DNA of 9,122 nucleotides, taken from assembly GCA_035542775.1 (NCBI GenBank), contig DATKKX010000405.1:1-9122 (forward strand), read 5' to 3'. The notes beneath the pieces are model-generated. The model had not been told where the DNA came from. It was given only the letters and a program-made list of their open reading frames with translations, and made no database searches. This stretch comes from DATKKX01 sp035542775 (GTDB lineage: Bacteria; Planctomycetota; Phycisphaerae; UBA1845; UTPLA1). Shown piece after piece: positions 1 to 5,822 of this stretch. The number at the start of each line of letters is the position of its first letter. Position 1 is the first letter of the stretch. The position numbers and the translations under genes are program-made.

Positions 1-175
1 AGGCCATGAGGTTCAGGTATTCTTCCGGCACCATTCGATAGTTCTTGATAGCGATGGCGAACTGCCCGGGGCTGATGATCTTCTCGAATGCCGCGTACAG
101 AAAATAACACGCGACGCTGAGCGCACAGAGGTGAGCGATGATCATCTTCACCTGATTGCCGTTGCCGCCGTTCAA
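1..175 (-). CDS. MauE/DoxX-type membrane protein (N-terminal part, cut by window edge)
   Basis: The reverse strand from 175 reads about 58 residues and runs off the left edge without a stop. After a short polar start (LNGGNGNQVK) there is a hydrophobic helix (MIIAHLCALSVACYFLYAAF), then EKIISPGQFAIAIKNYRMVP. An 'F-K-I...P..F...I.NY...P' pattern after the first helix is typical of the MauE branch of the DoxX superfamily. These are four-helix membrane proteins; MauE itself is needed to form disulfides in methylamine dehydrogenase. The family call is from memory of the pattern. TTG at 175 follows a GGGAG sequence by about 7 bases and almost abuts the rhodanese stop (178-180), which suggests translational coupling. 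GTG at 151 or ATG at 145 are alternative starts. It is probably the third gene of the DUF1573-rhodanese-MauE cluster and likely handles electron or thiol traffic across the membrane. Confidence 0.62.
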   Translation of the reverse strand, partial: MNGGNGNQVKMIIAHLCALSVACYFLYAAFEKIISPGQFAIAIKNYRMVPEEYLNLMA

Positions 176-177
176 GT

Positions 178-780
178 TCAGTCTCCCGCGACGATCCAAT
201 TCTGGAAGCGAGGAGACGCCACGATCTCCTCCCAGCCGTTTTCATAGATGAAGACGTTCTTGAAGTCGAAATCCCGCCGCAGAACGTCGCTCACGTTGTG
301 GCTGGCTTCACAGCCGCCGCCGCCGCAATACACGATCACGCGTTGTTCTGTTGAAATGAGACTCCGCAGCCTTTCGATGTCGTTGTAGATGGCGCTGGAG
401 GGCAGGTTAATCGCGCCACGTAGATGCCCTTCTGCATATTCGGACGGCTCGCGAGCATCAACCAAACAGGCGGTTCCGCTGACCAGGGCCTCGAGCACGG
501 CATCCGAGTCCACCGTGCCCGGCCGTGCCCGCGTCGCGGTGGAGCCGCGCGCCGGTTCGGTCGATCCGCCTGCTCCAGCAGGTTTGTCGTCTGGGCGGGT
601 GGTGACATCGCCGCCGCCCTTGTACATTCGATGGGAATACGCGTGCGGCTCCGCCTTGGGCGCAGCAGGATCAAGCGGCCTGCGGACCCACTCCATCTTG
701 TGACCGAAGACGTTCGCGGCGGCGGCTACGGCGCTGCTGAAGAGCATGACGGCTGCGAGCTGAGCCAGAGTGCGTCGCAT
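178..780 (-). CDS. Exported rhodanese-like domain protein
   Basis: A 200-residue protein. Residues 1-22 form a signal peptide or membrane anchor (MRRTLAQLAAVMLFSSAVAAAA). Residues 23-87 are a Pro/Gly-rich linker. A single rhodanese domain follows at about 88-197. Visible signatures are CLVDAREPSEYAEGHLRGAINLP (split here: LVDAREPSEYAEGHL at 106-120, then RGAINLP) and the active loop VIVYCGGGGCEAS with candidate catalytic Cys152 and a second Cys157. Rhodanese-fold proteins carry persulfide on the catalytic Cys for sulfur transfer or thiol redox. The loop lacks the CxxxxR pattern of classical thiosulfate sulfurtransferases, so the substrate is open. The ATG is preceded by AGAGGT with 8-base spacing. 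The gene lies 102 bases after the DUF1573 gene and 2 bases before a MauE/DoxX-like gene, all on the minus strand, so it probably acts outside the cytoplasm in the same redox module. The fold is secure; the role is inferred. Confidence 0.88.
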   Translation of the reverse strand: MRRTLAQLAAVMLFSSAVAAAANVFGHKMEWVRRPLDPAAPKAEPHAYSHRMYKGGGDVTTRPDDKPAGAGGSTEPARGSTATRARPGTVDSDAVLEALVSGTACLVDAREPSEYAEGHLRGAINLPSSAIYNDIERLRSLISTEQRVIVYCGGGGCEASHNVSDVLRRDFDFKNVFIYENGWEEIVASPRFQNWIVAGD

Positions 781-882
781 GCAACTGGACCTCTGTAAAG
801 CCGGCTGGTCGGCCCCCGGAATTTCGCCCCCCGGGGAAGCGGCGTCTCAATTGCCGCCACCTTTCGGGGTGTCATTCACTCG

Positions 883-2346
883 TCAACCTCCGCTGGGCAT
901 GGTGGTCGCTGCGGGCTGACCCCGTGCCGGCGCTTGCTTGGCAGGCGCCATCTGCGGGGCGTCCAGACGCTGAACCGTCCCCGGCTTGACCGGCGCGTTC
1001 GGATTCAATAGCCGATGGGCGGGGTTCGGTCGGTGGTCCTCCTCTTTCAGCGATGACAAGTGCGATTGCGCCTCCTCGACCGTCAGCTTTCTGGCGGCAG
1101 GAGGACTGGCGCTGGTCGGCGCACCCGCGGCCATGGCCATCTGCGTGACGGGCACCACCACCTGAGGCATCGACGCGTTATCCGTCTTGAATGTGATCCG
1201 GTCGCCACCCGGCGGGGCCGTGTAGCCGGCGGGGACGTCAACGTTGACCTTGTACTTCATCCCCGGCGTCATCTCTTCGACAGTCAACTTGAGGTCGGGG
1301 TTGCTTGACTCTACGCCGGACAGCTTGACCGGCGTCGTGGCGTTGTTCTGCACGTAGAGCTGGCGGGTCGACGCCGTCGGTAAGTCCTTTGGCAAAGACA
1401 GATTGGGCGGCATGACTTCCACGTCGGGGGTGATGTAGGCATTGACCGGCACCGACAGGGTCGGCGATTCCTTGATCCCCGTGGACATTTCGATGGAGCC
1501 TGCGACGCTGCCGACGCCCGGCGAGGAGGCGAACGCGACGGTCAACTCGAACTGCTTGCCGGGCTCGACGACCGCGGTCTCGACGCGGAAAGCCGGGTTT
1601 GTGCAACGCACGTCGGTGAGACTGGCGTCTCCTTCCAGGTTATTGACGATGGTCAGCTTCTGCACCCGACCAGGATCTTTGGCCGCGTCGGCCGTGAGTC
1701 GGCCGAAGGAGGCGCTGGGCGGCCTGACTTCGACGGCCTGCCACACGTCGCCTTCCAGCTTCAGGGCAATGGTTCCGCCCGCTCCGGGCACGTTGGTGCT
1801 CACAGTGATCGACTTGGAAAGGTGGCCGCTGTAATGGCCGGTACCCATCTTGACGGGGATCTTTCCGGACTCGCCGGGCTGCACGATCCGGTCATACTGA
1901 CCGGCAACGGTGCATCCTCAGGAAGGCTTGGCGCTGAGGATCTCCAGCGGACCATTGCCCGTGTTGGTGAACCAGAAGTCGTGCGCGATGTCCGAGCCGG
2001 CAGGGACCCGCCCGAAGTTGAAGTCCTGCGTGTCGAACGCGATACCCGGCACCTCGCCCGGCTTCAACTGAACGGTGGGTTGTGGAGCCGGGGGCTGCTG
2101 AGGAGCGGCTGCTTTGGGAGGCTCCGCGGGCGGTTTGGAGGGATCGGGCGGACCCATTTCCAATTTCGCTTTTGCGGGCTGCACGGCTGTGGGCTGCGCT
2201 GCAGTCATTTGCTCGGGCCTGGCAGCCGCCTCGGGCCGAGGCGAGCCCTGACCGGCGGCGTTCTGAGCCTGCGTCATCACAGCACACAAAGCCAGCACGA
2301 CGCCGACCAGACATGCTGATCTCTTCAACCTGTTGATCACACTCAT
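883..2346 (-). CDS. DUF1573 exported protein with in-frame UGA: candidate selenoprotein
   Basis: One frame runs from ATG 2346 (AGAGGAG Shine-Dalgarno, 9-base spacing) to TGA 883. It is 487 residues, interrupted only by TGA at codon 143 (1918-1920). Residues 1-27 are a signal peptide (LVGVVLALCAVMTQAQ); 28-100 are a Pro/Ala/Gln-rich linker. Residues 101-190 are a DUF1573 domain: FDTQDFNFGRVPAG, HDFWFTNTGNGPLEIL, AKPS-[UGA]-GCT, then VQPGESGKI. The family normally has S-C-G-C-T here, so the UGA replaces the first Cys of the CxC motif; Cys145 remains. Two or more further Ig-like repeats follow (about 200-305 and 305-400; Cys248 sits at the equivalent spot of repeat 2), then a Pro/Ala-rich tail. 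A SECIS-like hairpin lies just after the UGA. The intact 344 codons downstream argue against decay. The function of DUF1573 is unknown; with rhodanese and MauE-like neighbours, an envelope thiol/selenol redox role is inferred. Without Sec insertion, only a 142-residue fragment would be made. A sequencing error or recent nonsense mutation is the alternative. Confidence 0.8.
1880..1914 (-). promoter_or_regulatory. SECIS-like hairpin immediately 3' of the UGA
   Basis: In the mRNA sense (minus strand) a lower stem TGCAC/GTGCA (1914-1910 with 1884-1880) encloses a 5/3-nt internal loop. An upper stem CCGGTC/GACCGG (1904-1899 with 1893-1888, six perfect pairs) is capped by the pentaloop AGTAT (1898-1894). 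Nineteen bases separate the UGA from the loop and the loop has G at position 2. Bacterial SECIS elements, which recruit SelB with Sec-tRNA, are known to lie within the coding region right after the UGA. They have a short upper stem, a small apical loop with G among its first two bases, and roughly 16-37 nt between UGA and loop. All these points are met. Covariation could not be tested. Confidence 0.68.
1918..1920 (-). other. In-frame UGA at a conserved Cys position (candidate Sec codon)
   Basis: On the minus strand the codons read AAG CCT TCC TGA GGA TGC ACC, that is K-P-S-stop-G-C-T. In DUF1573 proteins the aligned residues are P-S-C-G-C-T. TGA differs from the Cys codons TGC and TGT by one base, and such a Cys/UGA match is the usual sign of a selenocysteine site. 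There is no frameshift: the frame before and after is the same. Other genes in the window end in TGA normally (178, 2672, 5364, 6492 and 883 itself), so recoding would have to be local. Confidence 0.72.
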
Positions 2347-2671
2347 GAGAGATTACTCCTCTGTGAGACGGTGAACTCGCATCGCAATGCGCACGCCAGG
2401 GATTGGCGAGATTCCCTCCCCGTCTTATCTCGCGAGTATACCGGCAGGATATGAATTATCGGTGTAACGACTGTGTAACGAGGGGCCGGAGAAGGCCTCT
2501 TTTGGGCATCGTGTGCTGATTCGTCGGCCCCCGAGCATCAGTCGGTTGATCCAATATCGGACTTGATGTCCGGCGGCCTGCAGTGGGAAGGCGGGCTCGG
2601 GTGGCGCTATTTGCCCGCTCGCCGTGCCCGATCTCCTCGTCGCCAGGCAAGCCGGCGGCGATGTCGCACGC
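2347..2671. other. 325-bp intergenic region between the M14 gene and the DUF1573 gene
   Basis: No convincing gene is seen here. It holds the end of the M14 peptidase transcript and the leader and likely promoter of the DUF1573 cluster (listed separately). Small hairpins such as CGGAC/GTCCG near 2557-2572 lack a T-tract, so I do not call a terminator. Confidence 0.5.
2435..2481 (-). promoter_or_regulatory. Putative activator-type promoter of the DUF1573 cluster with paired direct repeats
   Basis: On the minus strand a -10-like TATACT (2440-2435) is followed by a leader of roughly 80 bases before the DUF1573 ATG. There is no good -35 hexamer at 16-18 bases. Instead two exact copies of TCGTTACAC (2481-2473 and 2470-2462), 11 bases apart centre to centre, cover the -35 zone. 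Direct repeats with 11-bp periodicity replacing a -35 box are the arrangement known for OmpR/PhoB-type response regulators. The repeats are seen; the regulator class is inferred. Confidence 0.35.
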
Positions 2672-3511
2672 TCACTTTGTTGCGCCGGCCGGCCCACCGG
2701 AGGCCGACTGGGAGAAGACGATCGCGGCGAGTAGCATTTGACCGTACCGATCCCAAATTGCACCTGGCGCCCAGGTCCCCGCGTCCTTGGGCAGTTCAAC
2801 CGTGACGATCGGTATGCCCAGCATAAGGCCCGCATACGAGCCGAGAGAGCCCGACCGGCAGCCGAGCTGCTTCACAGGCAGGTCACAGCGAGCCGCCATT
2901 GCCCGCGCCAGAGCATCCGCGGGGCCGTCGTAGTCTATGCAGGCGTTGCCTTCGTTCGCGGGCTGGTGGAGGCTCACGATGCGTCCCGGGTGAAAGGTGC
3001 CGATCAGGCGATGCACTGCGGTGCTTTCCGGCTCCGACAAAGCCGACGAGCCGGTGTGCGACCCGTTCTCGAAATTCGAGGCTGGAAAATTCCTGTTCAA
3101 GTCCACGCCGTGGACGTTGTGGCGCTGGCCTCGCGCCATCCCGTCGGGGTTGGCCAGAGGCAGGAGCACGACCTGCCGGCCATTGAGCAATTGCGGCTGC
3201 TGCACAAGGTGGTCAGCCAGCCGATGAAGCAGCGGCGTGCCGGCCGGCTCGTTGCCATGGATTGTGGAGAGGAAGAGGATTACGTCAGGACCGTCACCGA
3301 ACACCACGCATTCCATGGGCCGGCCTTCGACCGACTGCCCGATGGTCAGCGATTGCGGCTGGGACCGCTCCGGCCCTGCGCCGACAGGCCGTACGCGCGT
3401 TTCGGGACTCTTGCAGCCTGCCGTGAGCAACAGCCCCAGCGCCAGCGTCAGCGTCGCGAAACGGCGTGTGTTGTTCCCGACCGATCTGACGGGCTTCTTC
3501 TCTGACTCCAC
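2672..3511 (-). CDS. M14-family zinc carboxypeptidase lipoprotein (MpaA-like)
   Basis: From GTG 3511 this is 279 residues. A lipobox at residues 29-33 (LTAG-C) follows a hydrophobic stretch (FATLTLALGLLLTAG), so it is probably a lipoprotein. The catalytic domain shows the M14 signature: HGNEPAG with zinc ligands His85 and Glu88, NPDG, GVDLNRNFP (Arg140 region, binds the substrate carboxylate), SEPE, SLHQP with the third zinc ligand His182, and VTVELP with the general-base Glu239. The small size and the SEPE and DLNRNFP motifs resemble the murein-peptide amidase MpaA and related single-domain M14 enzymes. These cleave the gamma-D-Glu-meso-DAP bond of cell-wall peptides, so wall-peptide trimming or recycling is the likely role; the substrate is inferred. 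GTG 3511 has GGGAG six bases upstream. ATG 3535 in the same frame would add eight residues but has its GAGG only one base away. It is divergent from ispG. Confidence 0.85.
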   Translation of the reverse strand: MESEKKPVRSVGNNTRRFATLTLALGLLLTAGCKSPETRVRPVGAGPERSQPQSLTIGQSVEGRPMECVVFGDGPDVILFLSTIHGNEPAGTPLLHRLADHLVQQPQLLNGRQVVLLPLANPDGMARGQRHNVHGVDLNRNFPASNFENGSHTGSSALSEPESTAVHRLIGTFHPGRIVSLHQPANEGNACIDYDGPADALARAMAARCDLPVKQLGCRSGSLGSYAGLMLGIPIVTVELPKDAGTWAPGAIWDRYGQMLLAAIVFSQSASGGPAGATK

Positions 3512-3580
3512 GCTGTGCTCCCGGCCAGTGGCCATGCCTCGGCGCCGGCGCTCCCTGTCGGCGTCCCGCTCTCGAGATAC

Positions 3581-3611
3581 GTTATCATCATTCAGCCGGC
3601 GGCGACGTCAA
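3581..3611 (-). promoter_or_regulatory. Putative sigma70-type promoter of the M14 peptidase gene
   Basis: On the minus strand TTGACG (3611-3606) and GATAAC (3586-3581) are separated by 19 bases and lie about 70 bases before the GTG start. The -35 is near consensus but the spacing is slightly long. Confidence 0.35.
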
Positions 3612-3631
3612 GCGCCCGTCGGGAGGCATCC

Positions 3632-3660
3632 CTGCAGGAAGACCTTCCACCGGCTACAAT
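3632..3660 (+). promoter_or_regulatory. Putative promoter of ispG
   Basis: TACAAT (3655-3660) is a good -10 box. The hexamer 17 bases upstream (CTGCAG, 3632-3637) is a poor -35. Transcription would begin near 3667-3668, on or beside an in-frame ATG at 3668. That gives either a leaderless mRNA starting at 3668 or a roughly 42-base leader to ATG 3710. Confidence 0.35.
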
Positions 3661-3709
3661 GGTCAACATGCGCGGCCGTGAACCAGATCGGCCGCGCCGG
3701 TGCGTGCCC

Positions 3710-4855
3710 ATGCAACCTCGCCGCAAGACCCATCAGGTTCACGTCGGTCCCGTCGCCATCGGCGGGGGCGCGCCGGTTTCCATCCAGTCGATGACCAGCA
3801 CGCGCACCCGAGACGTGGACGCCACGGTCGCCCAGATCCATGCCCTCGCCGCGGCGGGGGCCGACATCGTTCGGGTGGCCGTGCCGGAGCGCAGCGATAC
3901 CGAGGCACTTCGTCGGATCCTGCCGCAGGTGCCTGTACCCATCGTCGCCGACGTGCACTTTCATTACGAACGGGCGATGGAGGCGATCGAGGCGGGGGCT
4001 GCCAAAATCCGCCTCAATCCGGGCAATATCCAGGACCGCAAGCAGGTCGATCGGGTCATTCGCGCCTGCCGCGAGCGCGGTATCCCGATCCGCGTCGGCG
4101 TCAACGAGGGCGGGATCGTCGAGCGTAAGGACAAGGAGAAACGCGCCCAGGAGAAGGCCCGCCTGGCGGAGGATTACGAGCAGCACCTCGTGCGCCTGAT
4201 GCTCGACAAGCTGGACGATTACATCCGGGTCTTCGACGAGAACGACTTCCACGATGTGGTCCTCAGCGCCAAATCCAGCGATCCCCGGCTCACCATCCGG
4301 GCGTACTCGGCGATCAGCGGGCGCTACGATCTTCCCCTGCACCTCGGCGTCACGCATGCCGGGCCGAAAGAGACCGGCTGCATCCGTTCGGTGGTCGCGT
4401 TGGGGACGCTGCTGGCCAACGGCATCGGCGACACGATCCGCATCAGCTACGCGAGCGATCCGGTCCTGGAGGTCGAGGACGCGAAGGAACTGCTCAATTG
4501 CCTCGGCCTGCGGCAGCGATCGGGGCCGGAACTGATCGCATGCCCCACCTGCGGGCGGATCGAGGTCGATCTGCTGCCGCTGGTGCAGGCGGTCCGGGCG
4601 AAGCTGGCCGGGATTAAGACGCCGATCAAGGTCGCAGTGATGGGGTGCGTGGTGAACGGCCCGGGCGAGGCGGAGGGGGCCGACGTCGCCGTGTTCGCCG
4701 GCAAAGGCAAAGGCATTATCTACGTGCAGGGGGAGCAGGTCCGCACGGTCCCGGAGGCCGAGATGCTGGACGCCTTATATGACGAGTGCGTCAGGCTGGC
4801 CGATCGTGTCGCCAGAGGTGAGGCTCAGCTCGGGCGAATGGCCGGATGTGGGTAA
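3710..4855 (+). CDS. ispG: 4-hydroxy-3-methylbut-2-enyl diphosphate synthase (IspG/GcpE)
   Basis: A 381-residue protein. IspG reductively converts MEcPP to HMBPP in the MEP isoprenoid pathway, in the cytoplasm, with a 4Fe-4S cluster and ferredoxin or flavodoxin as donor. The N-terminal TIM-barrel begins RRKTHQVHVGPVAIGGGAPV, then SIQSMTSTRTRD (25-35), GADIVRVAVPE (50-60), PIVADVHFHY (77-86), KIRLNPGNI (99-107) and RVGVNEGG (128-135). The C-terminal domain has the cluster ligands Cys278 and Cys281 (CPTC), Cys313 (MGCVVNGPGE) and Glu320. Length and motifs match bacterial two-domain IspG, with no missing key residue. The start is uncertain: ATG 3710 puts the RRKT motif at the N-terminus as in homologs but has no Shine-Dalgarno. 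In-frame ATGs at 3668 and 3659 would add an Arg-rich extension with weaker third-position GC. It is divergent from the M14 gene, with no co-directional neighbour close by. Confidence 0.96.
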   Translation: MQPRRKTHQVHVGPVAIGGGAPVSIQSMTSTRTRDVDATVAQIHALAAAGADIVRVAVPERSDTEALRRILPQVPVPIVADVHFHYERAMEAIEAGAAKIRLNPGNIQDRKQVDRVIRACRERGIPIRVGVNEGGIVERKDKEKRAQEKARLAEDYEQHLVRLMLDKLDDYIRVFDENDFHDVVLSAKSSDPRLTIRAYSAISGRYDLPLHLGVTHAGPKETGCIRSVVALGTLLANGIGDTIRISYASDPVLEVEDAKELLNCLGLRQRSGPELIACPTCGRIEVDLLPLVQAVRAKLAGIKTPIKVAVMGCVVNGPGEAEGADVAVFAGKGKGIIYVQGEQVRTVPEAEMLDALYDECVRLADRVARGEAQLGRMAGCG

Positions 4856-5216
4856 CTGCCCCCAACCCAGTTTATCCGACGTGGTGAAAGGGCCGCACGA
4901 TCGGGCCGCCGCGAGAGGGAATATACGGACGAAGCCAATCGTCCGCGGCGGGCATCATCACTAACTCCAGCCACTTCAAGTAATTGCGCGACGAGCGCCC
5001 GGCGGCATGCGGGGCCTTGGTCAAGATGGCACGAGGGTTGCGATACTTCCCCACGGCATAAAGGAGTGAGCACGCTCCTCCGCGTGCGGCCAGAGATCGG
5101 AGGAGCGGCTCACTACTCCGGTGCGTAACGAGCGAACTCCCACAAGCGACGCGTCGATCGGATGCGTCCTTGTCCCAAACGTGCCAGGCCCAGAAATGGG
5201 TCGGTTGTGTAGGGGT

Positions 5217-5250
5217 GGGTCCGAGTGCGAGGCGGGCTCACCCTTTTTTT
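5217..5250 (+). terminator. Possible rho-independent terminator
   Basis: GGGT (5217-5220) and GAG (5223-5225) pair with CTC (5237-5239) and ACCC (5240-5243), with a 2-base bulge and an 11-base loop, followed at once by seven Ts (5244-5250). It would end plus-strand transcription about 360 bases after the ispG stop. The bulge and the distance lower confidence. Confidence 0.4.
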
Positions 5251-5292
5251 GCGCCCGTCGCGTCGGGGTCACCACGGAGACACGGAGAAAAG

Positions 5293-5306
5293 AAGGATGA
5301 AGGATG
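5293..5306. repeat. Tandem heptamer AAGGATG x2
   Basis: Two adjacent exact copies of AAGGATG. The same heptamer recurs at 7298-7304 and 7312-7318 in the other long intergenic region, there with a 14-base period (twice seven). Confidence 0.6.
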
Positions 5307-5363
5307 AAACGCTGTTGCTGAGACCTCAGCGCTTCGAGCCCTTGAACACTCGATCCTTTACTT

Positions 5364-5708
5364 TCAAATCGGCCTTGCCCTGAAGAGCCGCGAGTTCACA
5401 CCGTCGGGGCCGACACGCATCGTGACCTTCCGCCCGCACTGGGGACACTGCCCCTCATAAAACGGCACATCCGGATCGCGATAGATCCGCGTGTAGACGC
5501 CGCAGCACTCGAACTGAACGCCCACCCATAAGCGGCGGGGCGGCGCTGACCCGGGCGGCGGCCCGGATGCCGCGGCCTGGCCGGCGACCGGGCCTTCCCG
5601 GGCGGCACTGTCCGGCTGAGTGGAGCCCGCGGAGCCCTGGGCGGAGGCGTCGCAGTCGCCATCCGCCGAGGAAACGATGTCGATGTGCCGGCCTGGTGAA
5701 TCCGCCAT
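5364..5708 (-). CDS. Small CC...CxxC zinc-ribbon-like protein, conserved hypothetical
   Basis: A 114-residue protein. Residues 1-59 are low-complexity, rich in Ser/Ala/Gly/Pro and acidic near the start. Residues 60-112 are a compact basic domain, LWVGVQFECCGVYTRIY then a CPQC knuckle and VTMRVGPDGVNSRLFRAR. Cys68, Cys69, Cys88 and Cys91 could form a zinc site like a zinc ribbon. I associate this domain with small planctomycete proteins of unknown function; that is memory, not a search. ATG 5708 has AAGG with 5-base spacing. The frame stays open much further upstream (to 6443), but that part is antisense to rpe and reads as a shadow, so the short start is preferred. It is divergent from rpe with a 114-base gap that holds rpe's promoter. 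A nucleic-acid or protein-binding role is possible; none is claimed. Confidence 0.7.
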   Translation of the reverse strand: MADSPGRHIDIVSSADGDCDASAQGSAGSTQPDSAAREGPVAGQAAASGPPPGSAPPRRLWVGVQFECCGVYTRIYRDPDVPFYEGQCPQCGRKVTMRVGPDGVNSRLFRARPI

Positions 5709-5762
5709 ATCCGCCTTATCGGCCTGCAGACCCAGCGGATTGAATTCGCGACCACGAGCTGA

Positions 5763-5791
5763 TTGGACTTCGCCACTCGGGGCCTTACGAT
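5763..5791 (+). promoter_or_regulatory. Sigma70-type promoter of the rpe-family gene
   Basis: TTGGAC (5763-5768), a 17-base spacer and TACGAT (5786-5791) give four or five matches in each hexamer at the ideal distance. The start site would fall near 5798, leaving a leader of about 25 bases that contains GAGGAG before ATG 5823. Confidence 0.6.
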
Positions 5792-5822
5792 AGCGGGAGA
5801 GATCTTTGCCGAGGAGCCACTG

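Larger units (their letters stand above)
4856..5363. other. 508-bp region without a confident gene
   Basis: It holds a possible terminator near 5217-5250, G/C-rich short inverted repeats around 5055-5125 (several GGAG/CTCC and GAGC/GCTC pairs), a purine-rich phrase ACCACGGAGACACGGAG at 5271-5287 and a tandem heptamer at 5293-5306. A 60-codon minus-strand frame (5054-4872) looks mildly coding but has no ribosome-binding site or recognised family. Confidence 0.5.

Noticed and set aside
1885..1920. Two separate genes or a frameshift in the DUF1573 region
   Set aside because: Both halves are in the same frame, and the 11 codons between the TGA and GTG 1884 continue the domain (GCT...). No ribosome-binding site is seen before GTG 1884.
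1918..1920. TGA as plain nonsense mutation or sequencing error
   Set aside because: It cannot be fully excluded, but position at a conserved Cys, an intact long downstream frame and a SECIS-like hairpin at the right distance together make Sec the better reading.
1822..2319. Plus-strand 165-codon frame
   Set aside because: It is antisense to the DUF1573 gene, Arg/Gly/Leu-rich, with no domain or ribosome-binding site.
2557..2572. CGGAC/GTCCG hairpin as a terminator of the M14 gene
   Set aside because: The stem is only 5 bp and no T-tract follows on the minus strand.
2738..3505. Plus-strand 255-codon frame
   Set aside because: It is antisense to the M14 peptidase gene, which has all catalytic motifs and a lipobox.
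3608..4357. Minus-strand 249-codon frame
   Set aside because: It is antisense to ispG, which is unmistakable from its CPTC and NGPGE motifs.
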